Counted from the first letter of the stretch, positions 1 through 7,156 are shown. The stretch: 7,320 nucleotides of DNA from Candidatus Krumholzibacteriia bacterium (GCA_014859985.1 JACZKN010000582.1:1-7320), one strand, 5' to 3'. Notes: generated by a model not told the origin, from the sequence alone. A program made the numbers and translations.

Positions 1-483
1 CGCCACGCTGGCGCGCTCGGCCCGGCGCTGTCGCCAGGCGACCGCCTCGACGCGATCGGCCAGCACCGCGCCGGCCGTGCGGCCCTCGACCTCCAGCAGG
101 ACCTCGAAGGGATAGCCCCGGATGCGTCGGGCCACGGGGCAGGCCAGCGCGAGCCCCGTGCGGGCGTTGTACACCACGGGCGAGAGGATCAGGTAGGGAA
201 CCCTCGGGCCCGGTTCCCCGGCGTCCAGCCAGACCAGGTCGCCGCGGTCGGGCGCTGCCGGGCCCGGGTCGGCGGCAGACGGTTCGGGCAGATTGTAGAG
301 GGAGATCTCCGCCACCAGGTCCGCCAGGCCAGGGCTCGTGGGAACCGCCGTCCGGACACGCAGACCGTCGCGATCGGCGGTCAGGTCCACCGTGCTGCCG
401 TCGGCCCAACCCAGGTCCCGCGCGTGGGGCTGCGGGATGCGCAGGGCGAGGCTGTTGCCCCAACGGCGGATGGTGGTGCGCAT
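1..483 (-). CDS. MazE-MazF single-chain fusion (antitoxin + toxin domain), 3' end off window
   Basis: The 161 visible residues contain both halves of a type II toxin-antitoxin module without a stop between them. Residues 1-68 read as a full MazE/AbrB-like antitoxin: RRWGNSLALRIP is the swapped-hairpin DNA-binding signature, and LADLVAEISLYNLPE matches the toxin-binding tail of E. coli MazE. A Pro/Ala-rich linker (69-79) follows, then a MazF/PemK fold from RGDLVWLD (80-87) through LILSPVVYNARTG, GYPFEV and AVLADRVEAVAWR. About 30 C-terminal residues should lie beyond the window. MazF cleaves RNA, but here the first loop is about five residues shorter than in E. coli MazF, the catalytic RP becomes RVP (R94-V95-P96), and the conserved Thr of the PxT motif is Ala118. 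The toxin may therefore be weak, altered or dead. The ATG at 483 has GGAGG six bases upstream, and the gene has its own promoter and operator. The domain assignment is confident; activity is inferred from alignment by eye. Confidence 0.88.
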   Translation of the reverse strand, partial: MRTTIRRWGNSLALRIPQPHARDLGWADGSTVDLTADRDGLRVRTAVPTSPGLADLVAEISLYNLPEPSAADPGPAAPDRGDLVWLDAGEPGPRVPYLILSPVVYNARTGLALACPVARRIRGYPFEVLLEVEGRTAGAVLADRVEAVAWRQRRAERASVA

Positions 484-493
484 GGTCGACCTC

Positions 494-514
494 CGTATAT
501 ACTATGTATATACG
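494..514. promoter_or_regulatory. Palindromic operator, probably for MazE-type autorepression
   Basis: A perfect inverted repeat has arms CGTATATAC (494-502) and GTATATACG (506-514) around a 3-bp spacer. It covers the -10 box, the predicted transcription start and the upstream edge of the ribosome-binding site of the fusion gene. AbrB-fold antitoxins such as MazE are known to bind AT-rich palindromes of this kind in their own promoters (the E. coli mazEF operator contains similar TATATAC and GTAT elements). Binding by this protein is inferred from position and type. Confidence 0.7.
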
Positions 515-535
515 CAAAGCCGGGTCGCCCGTCAA
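507..535 (-). promoter_or_regulatory. Sigma70-type promoter of the mazE-mazF fusion gene
   Basis: Read on the minus strand, TTGACG (535-530) and TATATA (512-507) are separated by exactly 17 bases, five of six matches to each consensus hexamer. Transcription should begin near 500, giving a leader of roughly 17 bases that carries the GGAGG ribosome-binding site at 494-490. AT-rich boxes are rare in this GC-rich window, which strengthens the call. Confidence 0.75.
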
Positions 536-577
536 CAAAGCAAGGGCGCCGCCCCTCGCTCGGGAGGCGGCGCCCCC
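534..577 (-). terminator. Rho-independent terminator between the phosphatase/ADP-ribosylglycohydrolase gene and the mazE-mazF gene
   Basis: On the minus strand a perfect 10-bp GC stem (GGGCGCCGCC at 575-566 with GGCGGCGCCC at 553-544) is followed at once by a T-rich run, TTGCTTTGTT (543-534). It lies about 175 bases beyond the upstream stop codon, and its T-run overlaps the -35 box of the next promoter. Transcription of the upstream operon should end here, insulating the mazE-mazF gene. Confidence 0.6.
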
Positions 578-587
578 TCCGCCGCTC

Positions 588-615
588 GCCGGGCGCATCC
601 CCCAGGGCGCCCGGC
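588..615. repeat. GC-rich hairpin in the 536-751 intergenic region
   Basis: GCCGGGCGC (588-596) and GCGCCCGGC (607-615) form a perfect 9-bp stem with a 10-base loop, flanked by CCGCCG and CGGCGG that could extend it. Neither strand has a T-run after it, so it is not a classical terminator. It may assist the adjacent terminator or act on RNA 3' ends. In the rest of the gap (616-751) I see no gene, promoter or repeat that I can support. Confidence 0.45.
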
Positions 616-751
616 GGCGGACGGAATATGCAGTTCGGACCTCAGCGCATCAGCAAACCTGTCTTCCTGCGGGGGATGAATCGCGGGCGGACCGGAAATC
701 ACACGACGCACCGCGAATTTCTCGCGGTCGGCCGCAATGCGGGCAGACGGG

Positions 752-2578
752 CTACCGGACCGGCGGCCACCCGCTGACCACCAGCGCCTCCGCCAGCTCC
801 AGCGCGTCGCACGGCCACATGGATTGCGGCCGCGGGTGCCGCACCCCCAGGGCCTGGCGCGAGGGCCGGCAGCTGAGCACCGCACGCCGCCACCGCACCG
901 GCACCGCCTCCCGACCGTGCACGGCCCCCAGGAGGGCGCCGCAGATGGCCGCGTTGGTGTCGGTGTCGCCGCCGCGTCCGACCGTGTCGACCAGGGCCGC
1001 CTCCAGCGAGGGCGCGTGCACCAGCTGCCAGAGCGCGTTGTGGAAGGCCAGCAGCACCCAGCCCAGGGATTCGGTGAGGTCGCCGGGCGGAGCCTCGCCG
1101 GCCCGGGCCACCAGGTTCTTGACCTCCCGGTCCACCGACCATGCCTCCGACCAGGCGACGATCCCGGCGTACAGATCCGCGGCTTCGGGGCCTTCAGCCA
1201 CCGCCACGGCCACCGCCGCGGCGAACAGGGCATTGACGTCGCAGCACACCGGGTTCGGGTGGGTCAGGGCGGCGTCCTCGCGGGCCCAGCCGGCCACCTG
1301 GCGCGGGTCGCGGCCGGCGCCGTAGATCCCCAGGGGGCTGATCCGCATCAGCGCCCCGTTGGCCTGGCTCTGCAGGCTGGGCTGCCCGCCCAGGGCCTGG
1401 GCCAGGGTCTGGCCGACGTCGAAGGGCCGGCTCAGGAGCCACTTCTCGTAGGCGGTCCAAGCGGCTTCGGCGTCGTAGCGTTCCGCGCCCACCAGGGTGC
1501 GGGCCAGGGCCAGGGCCAGCTCCGAGTCGTCGGTGGGCTGGCCGGCGATCAGGGTGAACGGGCCGCCGTCCACCAGGTCGCGCACCCCGGCGGGGTAGGC
1601 GGCGGCGATCTGGTCGGGGGTCTTGAACTCGACGAGGCTGCCCAGGGCGTCGCCGCACAGTTGGCCCAGCAGGCAGCCCTGGGCCCGGGACAGCACGCCG
1701 GGGTCGACCGGGCCGCGGCCCGGCAGCAACGCAGCGGTCGTGCTGCGCGGTTCGTCGAAACGGGTCCAGTCCGCATCGCGGAGCTTGGCCACCACCACGG
1801 GGGCGCCGCCGAAAATGTCGCTGCGCGCCGAAACGCCCAGGTCGCTGGTGTAACGCAGCGCCTCGCCCCAGGCGTCTTCCAGCACGCCACCGGCCCCCGT
1901 CAGCAGGGCGTGCCCCGCTGCCAGGTCGGCGGCCATGTTGCCCCGGGTCACCAGCGCCCCGTCGCCGTCGCCCACCGCCACCAGGGCCAGGCGGTAGGCC
2001 ACCCCCGGCACGCAGGCAAAGCGCAGGGGAGCGGTGGCCTGCACCGTGAGCTCGGGCTCGTCGCCGGCCGCCGGCGGCAGCAGCACTACCTGGTCGCCGC
2101 CGGCCCGCGCCGGCCAGGTGCGGGTCACAGGCGCGCCGTTGCGGGTCAAAGGGCCGCCCTCGGCCCAGGCGATGGTGTCGCCGCGATCGTCCGGGGCGTT
2201 GAAGGCGTGCACGACCCCCAGCACCGGCCGCGTGCCCTCCAGCAGGGCGATGGACACGGCCGCGCCGCGGCGGCCGGCCAGCCAGGCGGTGGTCCCCTCG
2301 TTCGGGTCGACCAGCCACGCGCGCGGTGGTGCTTGCGGATCGCCGCTGTCGGTGGGCCCGCGCACCAGGCCCGACTCCTCGCCCCGGAACCCGTAACCGG
2401 GGAAGGCGGCGCTCAGTTCGCGCAGGATCAGCTGTTCGGCTGCGTAGTCCAGGGCGGCCCCGCCGGCCGCGGCCGCGCCTCCGGGCTGGTTGAAGGCGTC
2501 GCGCAGCAGCGCGCCGGCGGCGTGGGCGCACGCCACGGCGGCCTCGAGTTCGCGGGCGTAGGCGGACGGCTGGTTCAA
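752..2578 (-). CDS. Fusion of inositol-monophosphatase-like phosphatase and ADP-ribosylglycohydrolase
   Basis: This 608-residue protein has two enzyme domains. Residues 1-275 are an IMPase/CysQ-type Mg-dependent phosphatase: GEESG (66-70), VDPNEGT (90-96) followed by VSIAL, and AADLAAG (216-222) supply the metal-binding acids. The family's usual DP(I/L)DGT has Glu94 in place of the second Asp, and the Trp of the WD motif is Ala. After a short linker, residues 296-600 are an ADP-ribosylglycohydrolase (DraG/ARH fold): GCLLGQLCGDALG, the TDD metal motif (349-351), NGALMRISPLG (407-417), and GGDTDTNAAICGALLG (536-551). ARH enzymes remove ADP-ribose from protein, nucleic acid or small-molecule acceptors; the phosphatase substrate is unknown. 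Both domains look catalytically complete apart from the Asp-to-Glu change. The start is a TTG, because the frame upstream has no ATG before a stop at 2633-2635. There is no signal peptide, so it is cytoplasmic, and it is probably the last gene of an operon. Confidence 0.9.
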   Translation of the reverse strand: MNQPSAYARELEAAVACAHAAGALLRDAFNQPGGAAAAGGAALDYAAEQLILRELSAAFPGYGFRGEESGLVRGPTDSGDPQAPPRAWLVDPNEGTTAWLAGRRGAAVSIALLEGTRPVLGVVHAFNAPDDRGDTIAWAEGGPLTRNGAPVTRTWPARAGGDQVVLLPPAAGDEPELTVQATAPLRFACVPGVAYRLALVAVGDGDGALVTRGNMAADLAAGHALLTGAGGVLEDAWGEALRYTSDLGVSARSDIFGGAPVVVAKLRDADWTRFDEPRSTTAALLPGRGPVDPGVLSRAQGCLLGQLCGDALGSLVEFKTPDQIAAAYPAGVRDLVDGGPFTLIAGQPTDDSELALALARTLVGAERYDAEAAWTAYEKWLLSRPFDVGQTLAQALGGQPSLQSQANGALMRISPLGIYGAGRDPRQVAGWAREDAALTHPNPVCCDVNALFAAAVAVAVAEGPEAADLYAGIVAWSEAWSVDREVKNLVARAGEAPPGDLTESLGWVLLAFHNALWQLVHAPSLEAALVDTVGRGGDTDTNAAICGALLGAVHGREAVPVRWRRAVLSCRPSRQALGVRHPRPQSMWPCDALELAEALVVSGWPPVR

Positions 2579-2582
2579 GGCG

Positions 2583-2589
2583 CTCCCCC
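2583..2589 (-). promoter_or_regulatory. Ribosome-binding site supporting the TTG start
   Basis: GGGGGAG on the minus strand ends four bases before the TTG at 2578-2576. The phosphatase domain's usual N-terminal helix (ELEAAVACAHAAGALL) begins about ten residues later, so this start gives a normal-length domain. Confidence 0.5.
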
Positions 2590-2618
2590 GCTGAATACGG
2601 CTACCGATGGGTTTCGTG

Positions 2619-2632
2619 GGTGCATGCGCACC
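2619..2632. repeat. Small inverted repeat ahead of the phosphatase/ADP-ribosylglycohydrolase gene
   Basis: GGTGC and GCACC form a 5-bp stem around ATGC in the 121-bp gap between the DsrE-like gene and the fusion gene. It could be a leader hairpin or a weak operator, but it is short enough to occur by chance. No convincing promoter was found in this gap, which favours read-through from the upstream genes. Confidence 0.25.
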
Positions 2633-2699
2633 TCATGGCGTTCAAGATCGCCTGGAGATTGCCACGGTGAGGCGGGGCGGTCAAGAGACGAGGCGGGAC

Positions 2700-3035
2700 C
2701 TACCAGACCATCGGCAGGTACCCTTCGCGGATGGCCTCGCTGATGGGGGCGCCGACGAACTGCACGTCCAAGCCCAGGTCGCGCAGGCGCTCGCTGGAGC
2801 CCTGCCGGTCGGACAGGTACCTGCAGGCCAGGGGCGTCTTGGCCACGTGCATGAACTGGATCACCAGGTCCTGGAACTCGGGATCGTCGAGGAAGAGCAG
2901 CTCGGCGGGGCCGAAGAGGACCAGCTTAACGTCGGCAAGCCAGCCGTGCTTCATGGCGTTCAGGGCATACATGGCGCCGGTGCGGGCCTTGGCCGCCTCG
3001 GCGGTGGCGATGATGACGATGATGCGATCATGCAC
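2700..3035 (-). CDS. DsrE/DsrF-family small protein
   Basis: The 111-residue product has the single-domain alpha/beta pattern of the DsrE/TusD family: an initial strand RIIVIIAT (4-11), LADVKLVLFGPAELL (33-47), TPLACRY with the family's conserved-position Cys71, LRDLGLDVQFVGAPISEAI (84-102) and a terminal strand. Relatives such as TusD and DsrE carry or relay sulfur on a cysteine at about this place; other members have no known role, so a sulfur-relay or redox function is possible but not shown. No other sulfur-relay genes (tusB, tusC, dsrA/B) appear nearby. The start is GTG, only 3 bases after the stop of the AtpI-like gene, with GGGGGG upstream, so translation is probably coupled. It is soluble, with no signal peptide. 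The family call is firm and the function open. Confidence 0.82.
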   Translation of the reverse strand: MHDRIIVIIATAEAAKARTGAMYALNAMKHGWLADVKLVLFGPAELLFLDDPEFQDLVIQFMHVAKTPLACRYLSDRQGSSERLRDLGLDVQFVGAPISEAIREGYLPMVW

Positions 3036-3038
3036 GGC

Positions 3039-3485
3039 TCACCCCCCGGGACGGTCGCTCCCGCGCTTCAACATAATCACGATCTGGCGGACGGCAGCCA
3101 CCAGCCCGAAGACGATGCCGCCCACGCCGAACCAGGGCTCGCCGCCGAAGCGGCCCTCCACCCAGCGGCCCACCAGGTAGCCCATCACCGGCCCGACGAC
3201 CATCATCATGGGGATCAGGGTGTAGTTGCCGATGTCGCGGGCGGAACGCCCGGAGTCCTTGCCCAGGCGGTCATGGAGCCTGGTGCGGTGCGGATCGCGC
3301 CGGGACGCCCTGTCCCGCTCCACCTTGGTCCGCAGGGCCTCGAGCTTCGCCTGGTCCGGCCGTTCCGGGAAGCCCTCGGGCAGGGGCGCGTCCCGGGGGG
3401 CGTCCTCGTCCCACCAGGGAGGGCGATCCCCGCCGTCGTGGCCGCCGGTCGGGCGCCCTAGGCTTTCCTGGTCGTCGTCGCGCAT
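3039..3485 (-). CDS. AtpI/AtpZ-like two-helix membrane protein
   Basis: The 148-residue product has a long, charged N-terminal region (1-84, rich in Asp, Arg and Pro, with a basic helix around KLEALRTKVERDRASRR) and then two membrane helices: about 87-107 (YTLIPMMMVVGPVMGYLVGR) and 117-139 (the FGVGGIVFGLVAAVRQIVIM stretch), ending LKRGSD. The hairpin, with GRWVEGRFGGEPWF between the helices, is the AtpI/AtpZ pattern; those proteins normally sit at the head of atp operons and assist c-ring assembly or Mg/Ca uptake. No ATP synthase gene is visible here, and the N-terminal tail is longer than I expect for the family, so it may have another role. The ATG at 3485 has no strong ribosome-binding site. 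It appears to be the first gene of a minus-strand operon with the DsrE-like gene, and is divergent from the DUF2779-type gene. Confidence 0.75.
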   Translation of the reverse strand: MRDDDQESLGRPTGGHDGGDRPPWWDEDAPRDAPLPEGFPERPDQAKLEALRTKVERDRASRRDPHRTRLHDRLGKDSGRSARDIGNYTLIPMMMVVGPVMGYLVGRWVEGRFGGEPWFGVGGIVFGLVAAVRQIVIMLKRGSDRPGG

Positions 3486-3520
3486 GGCCCGAGCATGACG
3501 GATTTCGAGGTGTGTGCCAA

Positions 3521-3547
3521 GGGGATAAGCGCACAGGGGATAAGCGC
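3521..3547. repeat. Tandem 12-bp direct repeat in the divergent promoter region
   Basis: GGGGATAAGCGC occurs twice without mismatch, at 3521-3532 and 3536-3547, separated by ACA (15-bp period). It lies between the divergent AtpI-like and DUF2779-type genes, about 36 bp from the first start codon and 20 bp before the -35 box of the second. It is placed like a paired activator or repressor site. A recent slippage duplication is the alternative. Confidence 0.6.
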
Positions 3548-3567
3548 GTCCGGGGCGGCCGCGCGGC

Positions 3568-3596
3568 TTGCAATCGCCCTGCCGGTGCCGGACAAT
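3568..3596 (+). promoter_or_regulatory. Probable promoter of the DUF2779-type nuclease gene
   Basis: TTGCAA (3568-3573) and GACAAT (3591-3596) lie 17 bases apart, four of six matches each. The predicted start near 3603 gives a leader of about 45 bases. It is the best candidate in the gap, but matches of this quality can arise by chance. Confidence 0.4.
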
Positions 3597-3635
3597 GAAC
3601 CGGCGCTGCCAACCGCGCTTCGGCCAGGCATGAAC

Positions 3636-3640
3636 GGAAG
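3636..3640 (+). promoter_or_regulatory. Ribosome-binding site fixing the start at 3648
   Basis: GGAAG lies seven bases before the ATG at 3648. Upstream in-frame ATGs at 3495 and 3630 have no such site, and the first would prepend 51 residues of low-complexity sequence that runs through the direct repeat and promoter. Confidence 0.5.
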
Positions 3641-3647
3641 CAGACCC

Positions 3648-5111
3648 ATGCCCCACCTCCTGACCAAGTCCCGCTATCTCGACGGCCTGCAGTGCCCGAA
3701 GCTGATGTGGACGAAGCTGAACGCCCGCGAGCGGGTGCCCGCGGGCGACGCCTGGCACCACCAGCTGGCGTCGGCCGGGCGGCAGCTGGAGGATCTGGCC
3801 ATGCAGCTGTGGCAGGGCGGGGTCGAGGTGCCCCCCTTCCGCGACGGGGCCGAGCGGGTGGCCGCGACAGGGAAGCTTCTGTCCAAGCGCGTGCCCGTCT
3901 TCGGGGCCACGTTCCAGGTGGAAGGGCGCCACTGCCGGGTGGATGTGCTCGAACCGGCACCCGGGGGCCGCTGGGACCTGATCGAGGTGAAGGCGGGGGC
4001 GCGGATCCGCAACGTCACCGTCCAGGACCTGGCCTTCCAGCGCGACGTGCTGCTGGCGGCCGGGGTGGAGCTGGACCGCCTGTGGGTGCTGCACGTGGAC
4101 ACGGGCTACGTGCGGGGCGAGCAGCTGGAGTTGCCCGAGCTGTTCCGGCGCGTGGACGTGACGGAGCGCGTGCTCAAGGTCGGGCCGTACGTGGAGAAGA
4201 CCGTCGCCTCCCTGCGGGAGGTTGCCGCGGGGCCGGACCCCGACGTGCCCATCGGTCCGCACTGCAACGATCCCCACGCCTGCCGGCTGATCCCCGTGTG
4301 CTGGGCGGGGCTGCCGGATGACAACGTGACCCAGCTGCATCGGTCCGGGCGGAGCGCCTTCGGCCTGCTGGACCAGGGCATCTTCCGCATCCGCGACATC
4401 CCCGACGCGCGGCTCTCGGTCAATCAGCGCATCCAGAAGACCGCCGTCGTCACGGGGGAAGTGCAGGTCGACCGCGCCGCCGTGCGCCGCTGGCTGGACG
4501 ACCTGCGCTGGCCCCTGTGGTTCCTGGACTTCGAGACCATGGCGCCGGCGGTGCCGCCCCGTCCGGGGCTGCGTCCCTACCAGCAGGTCCCCTTCCAGTA
4601 CTCGCTCCACGTGCAGGACGAGCCGGATGGCCCCCTGCGCCACCACGAGTTCCTGCACATCGATGCCGGCGATCCGCGGCCCTGCCTGGTGCGGGCCCTG
4701 CTGGACAACCTGGGCCCCGGGGGCTCGGTGGTGACCTGGAACCGGGAATACGAGCGGATGGTGCTGCACGACCTGGCGGGCTTCGTCCCCCGCCGCGCCG
4801 GGCAGCTGACGGCCATGGCCGCGCGCCTGGTGGACCTGGCCGACCCCTGGCACACCTTTGCCGTGCACCACCCGGGACAGAAGGGCAGCACCTCCCTCAA
4901 GGCGGTACTGCCGACGGTGACCGACCTGGACTACGCGGACCTGGGCATCGGCTCGGGCGCGGAAGCCACCCACGCCTACGAGGCGGCGATGGCCTCGGCG
5001 GAATCCCCGGCGGTGCGCGAGGTCGTGTTCCGCAACCTGCGGCGCTACTGCGCCCGGGACACCCTGGCCATGCACGAGCTCCTGCGCTGGCTCACCGCGT
5101 CCGCAACCTGA
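3648..5111 (+). CDS. DUF2779-type protein: Cas4-like PD-(D/E)XK nuclease fused to DEDD exonuclease domain
   Basis: The 487-residue protein starts with LTKSRYLDGLQCPKLMW, the opening typical of Cas4/RecB-like nucleases, and carries Cys16. The nuclease core follows: Asp99 in CRVDVLEP, Glu113 and Lys115 in LIEVKAG, and Gln126 in QDLAF. Three more cysteines (206, 212, 218, spaced C-x5-C-x5-C) complete a likely 4Fe-4S site with Cys16. From about 290 a DEDD-type fold begins: FLDFETM (Asp294, Glu296), VVTWNREYE (from 361, Asn365) and YCARDTLAMHELL with Tyr467 and Asp471 as motif III. Members of this family are annotated only as DUF2779, with no established role; DNA repair, DNA end processing or defence are plausible. 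No cas genes or CRISPR repeats are nearby, so a CRISPR adaptation role is not supported here. All motif residues seem intact. The DUF call rests on remembered family features, not a search. Confidence 0.82.
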   Translation: MPHLLTKSRYLDGLQCPKLMWTKLNARERVPAGDAWHHQLASAGRQLEDLAMQLWQGGVEVPPFRDGAERVAATGKLLSKRVPVFGATFQVEGRHCRVDVLEPAPGGRWDLIEVKAGARIRNVTVQDLAFQRDVLLAAGVELDRLWVLHVDTGYVRGEQLELPELFRRVDVTERVLKVGPYVEKTVASLREVAAGPDPDVPIGPHCNDPHACRLIPVCWAGLPDDNVTQLHRSGRSAFGLLDQGIFRIRDIPDARLSVNQRIQKTAVVTGEVQVDRAAVRRWLDDLRWPLWFLDFETMAPAVPPRPGLRPYQQVPFQYSLHVQDEPDGPLRHHEFLHIDAGDPRPCLVRALLDNLGPGGSVVTWNREYERMVLHDLAGFVPRRAGQLTAMAARLVDLADPWHTFAVHHPGQKGSTSLKAVLPTVTDLDYADLGIGSGAEATHAYEAAMASAESPAVREVVFRNLRRYCARDTLAMHELLRWLTASAT

Positions 5112-5146
5112 AACCCCATTAAGGATTCCCCTCAGTTCGACCCGGA

Positions 5147-5156
5147 TTCGGCCGAA
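5147..5156. promoter_or_regulatory. Perfect palindrome TTCGGCCGAA upstream of the histidine kinase gene
   Basis: This 10-bp perfect palindrome lies in the 116-bp gap between the DUF2779-type gene and the kinase start. It could be a dimeric regulator site. I found no -35/-10 pair around it, so the kinase may be transcribed from the upstream gene's promoter. Confidence 0.25.
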
Positions 5157-5227
5157 AACCCGCGGGGGCAGGAGTGCGCCCCGCAGGAACGTTCCCGGTC
5201 CGTCCGTATCCGGAGCCCACGCCGACC

Positions 5228-7081
<1,854 letters not shown>

Positions 7082-7120
7082 CCCGGACCTGCGGCTTCGC
7101 ACTCCCGAACATGAGGAGGT

Positions 7121-7153
7121 GGCGGCCCCCCGAGGGGGATCGGAGGGGCCGCC
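7121..7153. terminator. Possible bidirectional terminator hairpin in the convergent gap
   Basis: GGCGGCCCC (7121-7129) and GGGGCCGCC (7145-7153) form a perfect 9-bp stem around a 15-base loop that can itself pair CCCCC with GGGGG. It starts 40 bases after the kinase stop and lies between two convergent genes. Neither strand has a T-run, so it is at best an atypical terminator or 3'-end stabiliser. Confidence 0.4.
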
Positions 7154-7156
7154 GGG

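Noticed and set aside
2656..2684. Possible minus-strand promoter for the phosphatase/ADP-ribosylglycohydrolase gene with TTGACC as -35
   Set aside because: The -35 is good, but at 16-18 bases no hexamer has more than two matches to the -10 consensus.
737..2743. Long open frame on the plus strand across the phosphatase/ADP-ribosylglycohydrolase gene
   Set aside because: It is antisense to a gene with clear family motifs, its product is Gly/Ala/Arg-rich without recognisable domains, and long antisense frames are common in DNA this GC-rich.
3504..3520. Sigma54-like element TTGGCAC on the minus strand upstream of the AtpI-like gene
   Set aside because: The -24 half is good, but the -12 half reads TCGAA with GA where GC is required, so it is probably not functional.
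3495..3647. Upstream in-frame start for the DUF2779-type gene at 3495
   Set aside because: The extra 51 residues have no domain features and run through the direct repeat and predicted promoter, and the ATG at 3648 has a better ribosome-binding site and starts at the conserved family N-terminus.
3039..5075. Long minus-strand open frame across the nuclease gene, ending in the AtpI-like protein
   Set aside because: Only its last 148 codons, from the ATG at 3485, encode a recognisable protein; the rest is antisense to the DUF2779-type gene.
3495..5111. CRISPR association of the Cas4-like nuclease
   Set aside because: No cas genes and no repeat-spacer array occur in the window; the only direct repeat is a single 12-bp pair.
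5174..5227. GTG start for the histidine kinase at 5174
   Set aside because: It adds 18 Pro-rich residues before TM1 with no family counterpart; two tandem ATGs at 5228 fit better, although the ribosome-binding site is not decisive.
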